Assembly: GCA_002329485.1 (NCBI GenBank)
Contig: DCTZ01000005.1
Span: forward strand, 36,059-100,058
Source: Caryophanales bacterium UBA1427
GTDB lineage: Bacteria > Bacillota_I > Bacilli_A > ML615J-28 > CAG-313
DNA length: 64,000 nucleotides
Direction of reading: 5' to 3'
This document shows positions 26,860 to 35,410 of this stretch, one piece after another. A program made the translations under genes and the position numbers. Each line of letters starts with the position of its first letter. Positions within the stretch are counted from its first letter, which is position 1. The notes under the pieces were generated by a model that searched no databases, was not told the origin of the DNA, and saw nothing but the letters and a program-made list of their open reading frames with translations.

Positions 26860-27620
26860 TTACAATTAAAAGTGAACGCGAAATAGCATTAATGCGCGAA
26901 GCGGGAAATATCGTCGCTTTGGCATTAAGTGAAGTTGGAAAAGCGATTAGACCAGGGATATCCACCAAAGAGTTGGACAAGATTGCATACGACGTGATAA
27001 CCAAACACGGAGCAACCCCGTCTTTCCTCAACTACAATGGTTTCCCTGGATCCATATGCGCCTCTATTAATGAAGTTGTGATTCATGGCATTCCAAGAAG
27101 CCACACAATTTTAAGAGATGGTGATATTATTTCTATCGATGTCGGTGCCAAATACAAAGGCTACCACGGAGATAGCGCAAAAACATTTTTGGTCGGAAAC
27201 GTTACCGAAGCCAAACGCCGTTTGGTCGAAGTAACCGAAGCCGCATTATTCGAAGGATTAAAACAGGCCCGTCCGAATAATCATTTATCAGACATTTCAC
27301 ATGCAATCCAAACATATGTTGAAAGTGCCGGCTATTCGGTAGTAAAACTCTTTACTGGTCACGGTATTGGCCGCGCTTTGCATGAAGATCCTGCTGTTCC
27401 AAACTACGGCATTCCCGGCAGAGGACCAATCCTGAAAGTCGGAATGACTTTGGCCATCGAACCGATGGTAAATATGGGAGCATCAGATGTGGAAATTCTA
27501 CACGATAACTGGACAACCGTAACGGTTGACCGTAAAGATAGCGCTCATTTCGAGCATACCATAGTTATTACCGAGAATGGTTACGAAATTCTGACAAAAA
27601 TCAAAGGAGAAGAAATGTAG
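26856..27620 (+). CDS. map: methionine aminopeptidase type I
   Basis: Removes N-terminal Met from nascent proteins. 254 residues. The five metal ligands are in [17 protein letters not shown] (two Asp), [12 protein letters not shown] (His), IEPMV (Glu) and FEHTIVITE (Glu). The ATGA overlap with adk and the typical [17 protein letters not shown] start favour 26856, although the frame extends far upstream inside adk. A GGAGG lies within the end of adk. Confidence 0.97.
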   Translation: MITIKSEREIALMREAGNIVALALSEVGKAIRPGISTKELDKIAYDVITKHGATPSFLNYNGFPGSICASINEVVIHGIPRSHTILRDGDIISIDVGAKYKGYHGDSAKTFLVGNVTEAKRRLVEVTEAALFEGLKQARPNNHLSDISHAIQTYVESAGYSVVKLFTGHGIGRALHEDPAVPNYGIPGRGPILKVGMTLAIEPMVNMGASDVEILHDNWTTVTVDRKDSAHFEHTIVITENGYEILTKIKGEEM

Positions 27621-27839
27621 ATGTCAAAAGATGATGTTTTTGAAGTTGAAGGAACAGTTGAAGAAGTGTTGCCCAATACTTTCTTTAAAGTAAAGTTAGT
27701 TAACGGCCACCTCATTACTGCCCACGTTTCTGGTAAAATTCGTATGAACACAATTCGCATTTTACCAGGTGATCGAGTAACTGTTGAAATATCACCATAT
27801 GATGTAACACGTGGACGCATTACTTATAGACATAAGTAA
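27621..27839 (+). CDS. infA: translation initiation factor IF-1
   Basis: 72 residues, OB fold that occupies the A site during initiation. [38 protein letters not shown] and [15 protein letters not shown] are diagnostic. ATG follows the map stop immediately, with AAAGGAGAAG inside map. Confidence 0.98.
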   Translation: MSKDDVFEVEGTVEEVLPNTFFKVKLVNGHLITAHVSGKIRMNTIRILPGDRVTVEISPYDVTRGRITYRHK

Positions 27840-27888
27840 TTATTCATCCAACAAAGTATTTGTTCTAAAATAATTTAGGAGGTTCAAA

Positions 27889-28005
27889 ATGAAGGTTAGA
27901 CCATCGGTTAAACCTATATGCGATAAATGCAAAGTTATCAAAAGAAAAGGCCGTGTAATGGTAATCTGTTCAGCTTACCCAAAACACAAGCAAAGACAAG
28001 GATAA
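27889..28005 (+). CDS. rpmJ: 50S ribosomal protein L36, zinc form
   Basis: 38 residues, found by reading the gap between infA and rps[21 protein letters not shown] with zinc ligands C11, C14, C27 and H32, ending KHKQRQG. TTAGGAGG lies 8 nt before the ATG. Standard position between infA and rpsM. Confidence 0.97.
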   Translation: MKVRPSVKPICDKCKVIKRKGRVMVICSAYPKHKQRQG

Positions 28006-28020
28006 TAGGAGGCACATTAG

Positions 28021-28386
28021 ATGGCACGTATAGCTGGTGTTGATATCCCGAACGACAAACGCGTCGTGATATCACTAACATATATCTTCGGTATCGGCAA
28101 GCCAACGGCTGAAAAGATCTTGGCAAAATGCAATATCGACGAAAACAAAAGAGTAAAAAATTTGACTGAAGAAGAATTAACATTAATTCGACAAGAAATA
28201 GCGAATTATCATGTCGAAGGAGACTTGCGCCGTGAAATTGCGATGAATATCAAGCGCCTGATGGAAATCGGCTGCTATCGCGGTTTGCGTCATCGGAAAG
28301 GGCTGCCTGTTCGCGGACAAAGAACAAGAACTAATGCTCGTACCCGTAAAGGTCCTGTCAAGACTGTCGCTAATAAGAAGAAGTAG
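28021..28386 (+). CDS. rpsM: 30S ribosomal protein S13
   Basis: 121 residues. Head protein bridging to the 50[30 protein letters not shown] and [20 protein letters not shown] are diagnostic. Confidence 0.98.
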   Translation: MARIAGVDIPNDKRVVISLTYIFGIGKPTAEKILAKCNIDENKRVKNLTEEELTLIRQEIANYHVEGDLRREIAMNIKRLMEIGCYRGLRHRKGLPVRGQRTRTNARTRKGPVKTVANKKK

Positions 28387-28395
28387 GAGGACATT

Positions 28396-28782
28396 ATGGC
28401 TCGTAAAGTAGTACGTAAACGTCGTGTAAAAAAGAATATACCTATGGGTGTTGCGCATATCCATTCTACTTTCAACAACACTATCGTCACAATAACTGAC
28501 CCGGTCGGCAACGTGGTTGCCTGGAGCAGTGCCGGTGTCGTCGGTTTCAAAGGCAGCAAGAAGTCGACTCCGTTTGCCGCACAAATGGCATCCGAAGCCT
28601 GCGCCAAAGCCGCCATCGAAAACGGAATGCGTAAAGTAGAAGTTACCGTCAAAGGCCCAGGCCCGGGACGGGAAGCCGCCATCCGTTCGCTACAAGTTGC
28701 AGGACTTGAAATCGCTTCGATTCAAGATGTTACTCCTGTACCTCATAATGGTTGTCGTCCTCCAAAAAGACCTCGTGGATAA
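28396..28782 (+). CDS. rpsK: 30S ribosomal protein S11
   Basis: 128 residues. Platform protein near the E-site m[23 protein letters not shown] and [17 protein letters not shown] are diagnostic. Confidence 0.98.
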   Translation: MARKVVRKRRVKKNIPMGVAHIHSTFNNTIVTITDPVGNVVAWSSAGVVGFKGSKKSTPFAAQMASEACAKAAIENGMRKVEVTVKGPGPGREAAIRSLQVAGLEIASIQDVTPVPHNGCRPPKRPRG

Positions 28783-28830
28783 TGGCATTATCAACGACTG
28801 ACCATTGAAAAATCAATAAGGAGGAAAAAG

Positions 28831-30147
28831 ATGAGAAAATTGACATTTATCCAACCGAAATTACAGATAGAGGAGGATAACAACGATCCAAACTATTGTA
28901 AGTTAAAGATACATCCTCTTGAACGCGGATATGGAATGACAATTGGAAATGCCCTTCGCCGAGTCATGTTGTCGTCTTTGCCGGGTGCCGCAATTGTGGC
29001 GGTTTCGATTGAAGGTGTCGAACACGAATTCGCCGGCGTCCCTTATATCTACGAAGATGTAACCGAAATCATCTTAAATCTAAAAAATGTCGTGTTGACC
29101 ATCAACGACGACAAAAACGCCAAAGGCGATTACGGCGACGAAAACGCCATTTACCGTTTGGAATTGATCGAAGAACTTCCTTCAATTAACGACCAATGGA
29201 AAAAAGGCGTTCCGGAAGACAAATTGGTCTACTCGAAAGAAATCACCGCCGAACATATATCTACGACTTCCTCGGAAATAATTCGCATCGTTAATCCCGA
29301 CCAAAAGATTTGCACGCTTTTGGCCGGCGGCAAAATCAAGATGGAATTATTTGCGCGTAACGGCGTTGGATACGTAAGCGCCGACGAAAACAAACGCTTC
29401 TGCAAAGAAGGTTCAGCCAGGGTCATCAGCCGTTTGCCGATCGACTCGATCTTCACGCCGATCAAAAGATGCCGTTACGATGTCGCCAAGTCGCGTTACG
29501 AAGACAATTTCGACTGCGACGAACTAACTTTCGAAGTCTGGACCAACGGTTCGATCAAACCGACAAACGCTGTGTCGCTTGCCGCCCATTTCTTAGTTGA
29601 GCATTTCCAAATTCTCGAAGACTTGAATGTCTATATCAAAGAACGCGCATATATCATGCAAAAAGAGGAAAAGGTATCCAATAAGAAGTTGGATAAAAAG
29701 ATTGAAGATCTTGACCTTTCAGTCCGTTCTTACAACTGTTTAAAACGGGCAAATATCAATACCGTTGGCGAACTGACGCAAAAGACGGTTGAAGAAATGA
29801 TGAAAGTTCGCAACTTAGGCCGTAAATCATTGAAAGAAGTAATTGAAAAATTGCGTGACATTGGTTTAAGCTTAAAGAGCGATGACGGATACGCTGATCT
29901 GACGGAAGGCGAAGACAAAGAGACAATCGATAACGATGAACCGGAATTGAACGATAATGCACCGCTTTTGGATATTAACCTTTCCGTGGCATTATACAAT
30001 ACCCTCAAAAAACAAAACATCGTTACCGTCGGCGACCTGATCAGCAAAACCACCGATGAACTTAAAGAAGATTTTGGCCTTGACGCAAAAAAGATCAAAG
30101 AAATCGAGGAAAAACTCAAGGCTAAAGGCTTGACTTTAAGCGAATGA
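28831..30147 (+). CDS. rpoA: RNA polymerase alpha subunit with duplicated C-terminal domain
   Basis: 438 residues, against about 315 in most bacteria. The N-terminal assembly domain (1 to about 235; GYGMTIGNALRRVMLSSLPG near 32-51) is normal. The linker leads to a canonical alpha-CTD at about 290-350: LDLSVRSYNCLKRANI with R299 and N302 at the E. coli R265/N268 DNA-contact positions, then NLGRKSLKEV. An acidic linker of about 30 residues follows. A second, diverged CTD-like helix-hairpin-helix unit occupies about 380-438: INLSVALYNTLKKQNIVTVG has A387 where the Arg should be, and the NLGRKS turn is GLDAKK. The stop is TGA. The extension is in frame and well conserved in codon style, so it is not read-through. 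Confidence 0.96.
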   Translation: MRKLTFIQPKLQIEEDNNDPNYCKLKIHPLERGYGMTIGNALRRVMLSSLPGAAIVAVSIEGVEHEFAGVPYIYEDVTEIILNLKNVVLTINDDKNAKGDYGDENAIYRLELIEELPSINDQWKKGVPEDKLVYSKEITAEHISTTSSEIIRIVNPDQKICTLLAGGKIKMELFARNGVGYVSADENKRFCKEGSARVISRLPIDSIFTPIKRCRYDVAKSRYEDNFDCDELTFEVWTNGSIKPTNAVSLAAHFLVEHFQILEDLNVYIKERAYIMQKEEKVSNKKLDKKIEDLDLSVRSYNCLKRANINTVGELTQKTVEEMMKVRNLGRKSLKEVIEKLRDIGLSLKSDDGYADLTEGEDKETIDNDEPELNDNAPLLDINLSVALYNTLKKQNIVTVGDLISKTTDELKEDFGLDAKKIKEIEEKLKAKGLTLSE

Positions 30148-30183
30148 CAAACCATATAACTTGAAATAAAGGAGATTACTCAT

Positions 30184-30546
30184 ATGGCATTAGGATATCG
30201 TAAACTAAGTAGAAAAAGCCATCAAAGAAAAGCTTTATTTCGGGATTTAATCACGGATTTGATTTTGAACGGTCGAATTGAAACTACCGAAGCCAAAGCG
30301 AAAGAATTGAAACGGATTGCCGACAAAATGGTAACTTTGGGAAAAAGAGGAGACTTGCATTCCCGTCGCCTTGCGGCTCAGCTAATCCGCTTCGAAACGC
30401 TTGAAGACGGTGAATTCGCCCTTCAGAAATTATTCAACGAGATTGCCCCGAAATATCAATCACGCAATGGCGGTTACACTAGAGTGTTGAAACTAGGAAC
30501 CCGTCGCGGCGATGCAGCTCCGATGGCGATTATCGAATTTGTTTAA
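30184..30546 (+). CDS. rplQ: 50S ribosomal protein L17
   Basis: 120 residues. [39 protein letters not shown] and the C-terminal [12 protein letters not shown] are diagnostic. Last gene of the ribosomal block, followed by a terminator. Confidence 0.98.
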   Translation: MALGYRKLSRKSHQRKALFRDLITDLILNGRIETTEAKAKELKRIADKMVTLGKRGDLHSRRLAAQLIRFETLEDGEFALQKLFNEIAPKYQSRNGGYTRVLKLGTRRGDAAPMAIIEFV

Positions 30547-30558
30547 AAAAACGAAAAT

Positions 30559-30585
30559 GAACACCTTTAGAGGTGTTTATTTTTC
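30559..30585 (+). terminator. terminator of the ribosomal superoperon
   Basis: Stem AACACCT / AGGTGTT with a 4-nt loop and a TTATTTTTC tail, 13 nt after rplQ. Confidence 0.85.
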
Positions 30586-30645
30586 TTTTCGCCCGTTTAA
30601 TAAAAGCGTTACCGCGGGCTAAAAATAAGATATATATTCATCCGT

Positions 30646-30674
30646 TTGCAAAACAAGTCAAAAAATGATAAAAT
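30646..30674 (+). promoter_or_regulatory. sigma-A promoter before the NusG-II / ECF operon
   Basis: TTGCAA (30646-30651), 17-nt spacer, TAAAAT (30669-30674). Its position excludes the ATG at 30665 as a start codon. Confidence 0.7.
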
Positions 30675-30703
30675 TAATTAATAGTTTAAGGATGGTGGAA
30701 TTC

Positions 30704-31174
30704 GTGTCCAGACAAAATACCCTCTTTTTGGTATCGAAGCAAGTACTCGTAATAATTCTTTGCATCGTGGTCGTTGTCGTATCGATCTGTTTTGCGTCCT
30801 TTTTTGCTTTTCGGGCCAACTTCAAAATCCGACAACAAAAAAAAGAAGCCCTTGCCAACGGCCAGGTTCTATATATCGTAATCGAACAGTACGAAGTGCA
30901 GAATTTCAAATTCAAGCCGGGCAGTTCGGTGAAAGTATTGTACGAAGCCAAATTTACCGACGATTTGGAATACTATCACCGTTTCGAAAACGAATACGGC
31001 TACAATACCGTCGAAATCAAAAACGGGGAAGCAAAAGTAGTGGCAGCGGACTGCCGCGACGGCGTATGCAAAAACCAGCTTATTACAAACGGTTTTAAAA
31101 ACTGGTTCGAATCGCCGAGTATCATCTGTTATCCCCACGGAATCAAAATCAAATGGGAGGCCAGAACCTCATGA
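30704..31174 (+). CDS. NusG domain II-containing membrane-anchored protein
   Basis: About 156 residues from GTG 30704, which has an AAGGATGGTGG-like site; earlier starts lie within the promoter. One N-terminal membrane segment (about 8-35, very Val/Ile-rich) precedes an extracytosolic domain with the NusG-II/DUF1312 signature: DCRDGVC then IICYPHGIKIK at the end, two cysteines and the PHG motif. Related proteins in Firmicutes neighbour Gx membrane proteins and ApbE in flavin-linked electron-transfer loci (EetA-like). It overlaps ecfA1 by 4 nt, so it is cotranscribed with the ECF module. Precise function unknown. Confidence 0.8.
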   Translation: MSRQNTLFLVSKQVLVIILCIVVVVVSICFASFFAFRANFKIRQQKKEALANGQVLYIVIEQYEVQNFKFKPGSSVKVLYEAKFTDDLEYYHRFENEYGYNTVEIKNGEAKVVAADCRDGVCKNQLITNGFKNWFESPSIICYPHGIKIKWEARTS

Positions 31175-31980
31175 GTATCGAATTCAGAAACGTAACATTC
31201 GGTTACACCAAGGAAATCGAAGTATTGAAAGATTTCAACCTGAAGATTGAAGACGGGCAAATGGTATCGATTATCGGCCATAACGGCAGCGGCAAGAGTA
31301 CCATCGCCAAACTGATTGTCGGTTTGGTGGAAGCAAATTCCGGTTCGGTTTTGATCGACGGGGTAGAACTTTCGCCCGAAAACATCGACGAATACCGTCT
31401 GAAAATGGGAATCATTTTCCAAAATCCCGACAACCAGTTCGTCGGGGTCACGGTCAAAGACGATATCGCTTTCGGACTCGAAAACCACAATGTCCCGCGG
31501 GACGAGATGATTAAAAAAGTTAACCGTTATGCCGAACTGGTGGGCATGGAAGAATTTCTGGAAACAAATCCCGAAAATCTTTCCGGCGGACAAAAACAGA
31601 GAGTGGCGATTGCGGGGGTGCTAGCGATGGAAACCGAAATCATCATTTTCGACGAAGCCACCTCGATGCTCGACCCGAGAGGTACCAAAGAAATTATCGA
31701 AACTATCAAAAGTTTAAAGAAAAACGAAAACAAAACAATCATCATGATTACCCACAATTTGGAAGAAGTGGTGTTTTCCGACCGGGTAATCGTCCTTAAC
31801 GACGGCAAAATTGCGTTGGACGGAACCCCTCGGGAAGTTTTGAGCCGGCGGCAAATCCTGGAAGAAAGCGGACTTGCCGTAATCGACAGCATTCAGTTAA
31901 TATCGGAAATCGAACAAAGCTGCCTGCCGAATAAAGAGGCACTGGTGGAGGCCTTATGGGAATTAACTTTCGCGATGTAA
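31171..31980 (+). CDS. ecfA1: ECF transporter ATPase EcfA1
   Basis: First ATPase of the group II energy-coupling factor module that powers vitamin and metal uptake with exchangeable S components. 269 residues: Walker A GHNGSGKST near 37-45, Q-loop FQNPDNQFVG, signature LSGGQKQRVAIAG, Walker B IIFDEATSMLDP, H-loop THN. The start is ATG 31171 overlapping the previous stop (ATGA), with GGAGG 11 nt upstream. It overlaps ecfA2 by 25 nt. Confidence 0.95.
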   Translation: MSIEFRNVTFGYTKEIEVLKDFNLKIEDGQMVSIIGHNGSGKSTIAKLIVGLVEANSGSVLIDGVELSPENIDEYRLKMGIIFQNPDNQFVGVTVKDDIAFGLENHNVPRDEMIKKVNRYAELVGMEEFLETNPENLSGGQKQRVAIAGVLAMETEIIIFDEATSMLDPRGTKEIIETIKSLKKNENKTIIMITHNLEEVVFSDRVIVLNDGKIALDGTPREVLSRRQILEESGLAVIDSIQLISEIEQSCLPNKEALVEALWELTFAM

Positions 31981-32819
31981 GTTTTCGGTACAACAAAAAA
32001 TCCCCGAAACCTACCTTGGACAACATCAATCTCGATATTAACGAAAAGGGTGAATTTATCACGATTCTGGGCCATACCGGAAGCGGCAAAAGCACCCTTG
32101 TCCAACATATGAATGCACTTTTGCTTCCAGATTTCGGCGAAGTCGAAATCTTCGGAAAACATATCACCAGAAAATACAAAGACAAACTGAAAGACATAAG
32201 AAAAAAAGTCGGACTCGTTTTCCAGTTTCCCGAATACCAGCTGTTCGAGGAATCGGTTTTGAAAGACGTGATGTTCGGACCGAAGAATTTCGGTCTGAGC
32301 GAAGAAGAGGCCAAAGTCAAAGCAATCGAGGCCTGCCGCCAGGTCGGCTTAAGCGAAGACCTGTGGGACCGCTCGCCCTTTACTTTAAGCGGCGGCCAAA
32401 TGCGCCGAGTGGCGATTGCGGGGATTTTGGCGAGCGAACCGGATATCCTCATTCTTGACGAACCGACCGTGGGACTCGATCCCGTCGGAAAAAAAGAATT
32501 GCTGAATCTGCTCGAAGACATCAGAACCCAAACCGGAAAGACAATCATCATCATTTCGCACGACATGAATGTCGTCGCCAAACACGCCACCCGGGTAATT
32601 GTTCTGAACGACGGCAAAGTTGTCTATAACGGCCCGAAATTGCCCTTATTTTCGGATTTGGAACGTCTTGCTTCGTTTAATTTGGATTTGCCGGATTCCG
32701 CGCGGATTGCGCTCAAACTGAAGGAAAAAGGTTTAATCGCTTTCGACGATCTTCCGCTGTCTTTGGAAGAACTGAGGAAGCATCTCGATTTAAACCCAAA
32801 AGGTGACAGCCATGAATAA
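31956..32819 (+). CDS. ecfA2: ECF transporter ATPase EcfA2
   Basis: Second ATPase of the ECF module, 287 residues. Walker A GHTGSGKST, Q-loop FQFPEYQLFEESV (the usual EcfA2 FQFPE form), signature LSGGQMRRVAIAG, Walker B ILILDEPTVGLDP, H-loop SHD. It overlaps ecfA1 and ecfT, so the three subunits are translationally linked. Confidence 0.95.
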   Translation: MGINFRDVSFRYNKKSPKPTLDNINLDINEKGEFITILGHTGSGKSTLVQHMNALLLPDFGEVEIFGKHITRKYKDKLKDIRKKVGLVFQFPEYQLFEESVLKDVMFGPKNFGLSEEEAKVKAIEACRQVGLSEDLWDRSPFTLSGGQMRRVAIAGILASEPDILILDEPTVGLDPVGKKELLNLLEDIRTQTGKTIIIISHDMNVVAKHATRVIVLNDGKVVYNGPKLPLFSDLERLASFNLDLPDSARIALKLKEKGLIAFDDLPLSLEELRKHLDLNPKGDSHE

Positions 32820-33789
32820 AATCGCCTTCGGACAGTATTATCATACGGACAGTTTTATTCACCGTCTAGACCCGCGAACCAAAATCATTTCCCTGATTTT
32901 GATGATGGTTTTCATCTTCGTCATCCCGAAAGACCAATTCTATGCTTTGGGGTTTGCGATTTTGCTGCTTCTGACGGTGATAGTTTTAACCAAGGTGCCG
33001 CTCATCAAGTATATTAAGAGTTTGAAGCAGATTGCATATTTGCTGATTTTCTCCTTTTTCTTCCAGGCACTGTTCAACAAAAGCGGAGAAACTTTTCCGC
33101 CGATTGCGCAAAACCTGTCGATTGCCAATATTGCGATAGGGGTCGTTTTGCTTGCCTTGTATCTGGTTTTTAGAAAACACCTGCCGTTTAAGCTTTTATG
33201 GCTGTTGTTAATTATTGTTGCGATTATATATATATTCCAATATCCTTTGATCGGAAAAACAATCAAACCGTATCAGCTTGTGATTTACAAAGGCGGTGTG
33301 GTTACCGGTTTCTTTATCATCGTTAGAATCATGCTTTTGATTGTGTATTCCTCGATTCTGACCCTGACCACCAAACCGACGGATCTAAACAACGCTTTGG
33401 AATGGCTGATGAAACCGCTCGAATGGATTAAAATTCCGACCAGCGTTTTGGCGATGATGATTTCCATTTCGCTGCGTTTTATCCCGACACTCTTTTTGGA
33501 AACCGAAAGGATCCTGAAAGCTCAAGCCTCCCGGGGAGTGGATTTCAAAGAAGGAAGAGTAAAAGAGAAGATAACGCAGATTATTTCCCTGTTGATTCCG
33601 ATGTTTATCATCTCGTTCAAGCGGGCTTTCGATTTGGCCGATGCGATGGAAGCAAGAGGCTATATCCCGGGAGCCAAAAGGACAAAGCTTGCGCTGCTTA
33701 AATTCCGGTTGTGGGATTATGGGGTATTGGTTTTTTCCCTGGGAATCGTTATCGGCTTGATAGTGTTAAGGGTGAACCATGCGATATAA
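32812..33789 (+). CDS. ecfT: ECF transporter transmembrane subunit EcfT
   Basis: Membrane coupling subunit, 325 residues, against about 265 in well-studied EcfT. N-terminal HRLDPRTKI, then hydrophobic helices. The two ATPase-coupling Ala/Ser-Arg-Gly motifs are QASRGVDF and MEARGYIPG. Between QALFNKSGE and KGGVVTGFF there is an extra hydrophobic stretch of roughly 50-60 residues (about 105-155) that would add two membrane helices. ATG 32812 is chosen over the GTG at 32803, with AAAGGTGA upstream. It overlaps truA. Confidence 0.92.
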   Translation: MNKIAFGQYYHTDSFIHRLDPRTKIISLILMMVFIFVIPKDQFYALGFAILLLLTVIVLTKVPLIKYIKSLKQIAYLLIFSFFFQALFNKSGETFPPIAQNLSIANIAIGVVLLALYLVFRKHLPFKLLWLLLIIVAIIYIFQYPLIGKTIKPYQLVIYKGGVVTGFFIIVRIMLLIVYSSILTLTTKPTDLNNALEWLMKPLEWIKIPTSVLAMMISISLRFIPTLFLETERILKAQASRGVDFKEGRVKEKITQIISLLIPMFIISFKRAFDLADAMEARGYIPGAKRTKLALLKFRLWDYGVLVFSLGIVIGLIVLRVNHAI

Positions 33790-34507
33790 AATGATTGTCA
33801 GTTATGACGGCAGTTATTTTCACGGTTTCCAAAGACAGAAAGATTACGTGACGGTTCAGGAAGTCCTAGAAAAAACCATTTCGGAAATCGCCAAGGAAAC
33901 GGTAACCGTAAAAAGCGCGGGCAGAACGGATGCGGGGGTGCATGCTTTGGGTCAGGTCATCCATTTCGACATCGCCAACCACATTCCCCCGAAAAACTTT
34001 GCCAAGGTTCTGAACAAAAAGCTTTTTCCCCATATATATATCAAAGAAGCCTATATCGTGGACGAGACGTTTCATTCCCGGAAAAACGCGATTAAGAAAG
34101 AATACCATTACATTGTATCGCTGAACGAATTCAATCCCCTCGAAGCCATGTACAAACATTTTTTCCACAGCCATATCGACATTGCCAAAATCAAAGAAGC
34201 CATGGGATATATCGTGGGAAGGCACGACTTCAAAAGTTTCAGCAAAAACAAACTGATTAAGGATACGGTAAGAACCATCGAATCGTTCGAGCTGGAAGTA
34301 AAAAACAACGAGCTGATCTTCAAAATCATCGGAGACGGCTTTATGCACAACATGGTGCGGATTATCGTTGCATTGATGCTTAAAGTCGGCGAAGGAAAAT
34401 ACGAACCATCCGCCGTAAAGCAAATCATCGAAGGAAGAAGCCGCAAGCTCGTTCCGTACGTTGCTCCGGCAAGCGGACTGTATCTGGTAAAAGTATATTA
34501 CGAATAA
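33779..34507 (+). CDS. truA: tRNA pseudouridine(38-40) synthase TruA
   Basis: Makes pseudouridine at tRNA positions 38-40. 242 residues. The catalytic Asp is in AGRTDAGVHALGQ near residues 47-59, and GDGFMHNMVR is present. Overlaps ecfT by 11 nt; rplQ-ecf-truA is a conserved Bacillota order. Confidence 0.96.
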   Translation: MRYKMIVSYDGSYFHGFQRQKDYVTVQEVLEKTISEIAKETVTVKSAGRTDAGVHALGQVIHFDIANHIPPKNFAKVLNKKLFPHIYIKEAYIVDETFHSRKNAIKKEYHYIVSLNEFNPLEAMYKHFFHSHIDIAKIKEAMGYIVGRHDFKSFSKNKLIKDTVRTIESFELEVKNNELIFKIIGDGFMHNMVRIIVALMLKVGEGKYEPSAVKQIIEGRSRKLVPYVAPASGLYLVKVYYE

Positions 34508-34522
34508 AAGTGACACTTTTTT
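34506..34522 (+). terminator. weak terminator after truA
   Basis: Short stem AAAAGT / ACTTTT with a 3-nt loop and a T-run, overlapping the truA stop. Confidence 0.5.
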
Positions 34523-34549
34523 CGTTAAAATATATATGAAAAGAAATGC

Positions 34550-34578
34550 TTACATTTAGACCCGATAAAAGGTAAAAT
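34550..34578 (+). promoter_or_regulatory. likely sigma-A promoter of the small secreted protein
   Basis: TTACAT (34550-34555), 17-nt spacer, TAAAAT (34573-34578). Confidence 0.5.
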
Positions 34579-34610
34579 AAAGATATAAAAAAATGAAAAG
34601 GAGGGATAAA

Positions 34611-35003
34611 GTGCTGAAAAGGATCGGAATGGCTTTTCTGACTGTCCTGATGTTTTTTTCGCTTTCTTCGTATATCCCTCTTGCTTCCAACAAAAATGCT
34701 TTGGACAACACTTATTACTTTTTGGAAGAAAGATACGACAATCTGCTGCTTTCGGAAGAAGATTTGAAAAAGCTCAAAAAATATTTCCGAAAGAAAAACC
34801 GAAACTCTCGGAAGTTCCTTAAAATGCTCGATGCCAAGATAAAAAAACTTTGCGAAAAACACCGGCTGGAGGATTCCCGGAAAAACATTACTACTTTGGA
34901 AAAATACGGTTTGTCGGGCGAATCGGTCGGAATTTATTCGGAAAACAACAGTGTTATGTTGCTTGATTACCGGGAAAAAGAAGTGTATGCCTGGATCGAT
35001 TGA
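34611..35003 (+). CDS. small secreted or anchored hypothetical protein
   Basis: 130 residues, not recognised. The N terminus MLKRIGMAFLTVLMFFSLSS followed by YIPLAS looks like a signal peptide (cleavage near residue 26), although no clear SPase site can be assigned. The remainder is Lys/Glu/Leu-rich and helical (about 40-100), ending in a short beta-like tail. GTG 34611 follows AAAAGGAGGG. It has its own promoter and terminator. Confidence 0.65.
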   Translation: MLKRIGMAFLTVLMFFSLSSYIPLASNKNALDNTYYFLEERYDNLLLSEEDLKKLKKYFRKKNRNSRKFLKMLDAKIKKLCEKHRLEDSRKNITTLEKYGLSGESVGIYSENNSVMLLDYREKEVYAWID

Positions 35004-35015
35004 TAAATAAACAAA

Positions 35016-35046
35016 AAAACAGCCGGACTTCAAACCCGGCTGTTTT
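35016..35046. terminator. bidirectional terminator
   Basis: Stem AAAACAGCCGG / CCGGCTGTTTT with flanking A- and T-rich sequence, shared by the convergent genes at 34611 and 35053. Confidence 0.85.
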
Positions 35047-35052
35047 GTTAAT

Positions 35053-35274
35053 TTATTCGTTTTTCTTGAGCGGTTTCTTTTTGTACTGATCCATCAGCAT
35101 TTTCTCGCCCATCGCGACCTGTTCTTTGGTTTTGAGCCCTCCGACCAAAGGAAGCTCGCCCAAAGTTTCGGGTTCGACGCTTAAGTCTTTTCCGAACTCG
35201 GTATCTTTCTTTAATTTCTGTTTGATATCGCGGGTTGTCGGTTTATTCTTCGGATTGGAATTGTTGTTGTTCAT
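35053..35274 (-). CDS. small hydrophilic protein, candidate forespore gene
   Basis: 73 residues, not recognised. Asn-rich N terminus (MNNNNSNP), then Lys/Glu-rich sequence with a central LGELPLVGGLKTKEQVAMGE and basic C terminus; no membrane segment. It is not an alpha/beta-type SASP (the Gly-Gly-x-x-x-Lys-Lys motif and GPR site are absent). AGGAGGTG is 6 nt before the ATG. The upstream element TGTATA-18 nt-GATAATA nearly copies the spoVT promoter, so it is probably transcribed in the forespore. Small size, hydrophilicity and promoter suggest a spore core protein; this is inference. Confidence 0.7.
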   Translation of the reverse strand: MNNNNSNPKNKPTTRDIKQKLKKDTEFGKDLSVEPETLGELPLVGGLKTKEQVAMGEKMLMDQYKKKPLKKNE

Positions 35275-35292
35275 TTCGGCACCTCCTGTTTA

Positions 35293-35323
35293 TATTATCG
35301 ATAGCTTTTTCAAAATATATACA
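35293..35323 (-). promoter_or_regulatory. sigma-F/sigma-G-like promoter
   Basis: Minus strand TGTATA (35318-35323), 18-nt spacer, GATAATA (35293-35299), 19 nt before the ATG at 35274. One base differs from the spoVT element at 10599-10629, with identical spacing. Confidence 0.55.
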
Positions 35324-35359
35324 TGAAAAAAGAAGAGCCCGATATATATATTCTATCGT

Positions 35360-35388
35360 TTGAAAAAGACCCCATTTTATGTTATAAT
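35360..35388 (+). promoter_or_regulatory. sigma-A promoter of the first amidase lipoprotein
   Basis: TTGAAA (35360-35365), 17-nt spacer, TATAAT (35383-35388). Confidence 0.8.
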
Positions 35389-35410
35389 GGTTTTAACGGA
35401 GGAACGGAAG

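Noticed and set aside
2892..30147. UGA reassigned to Trp, as in many Mollicutes
   Set aside because: cwlJ, adk and rpoA end with in-frame TGA at the normal protein end, and Trp is read from TGG throughout.
35293..35360. Sigma-A promoter for the 73-residue minus-strand gene
   Set aside because: No TTGACA-like hexamer at 16-18 nt from a TATAAT-like one on the minus strand; the TGTATA/GATAATA pair fits better.
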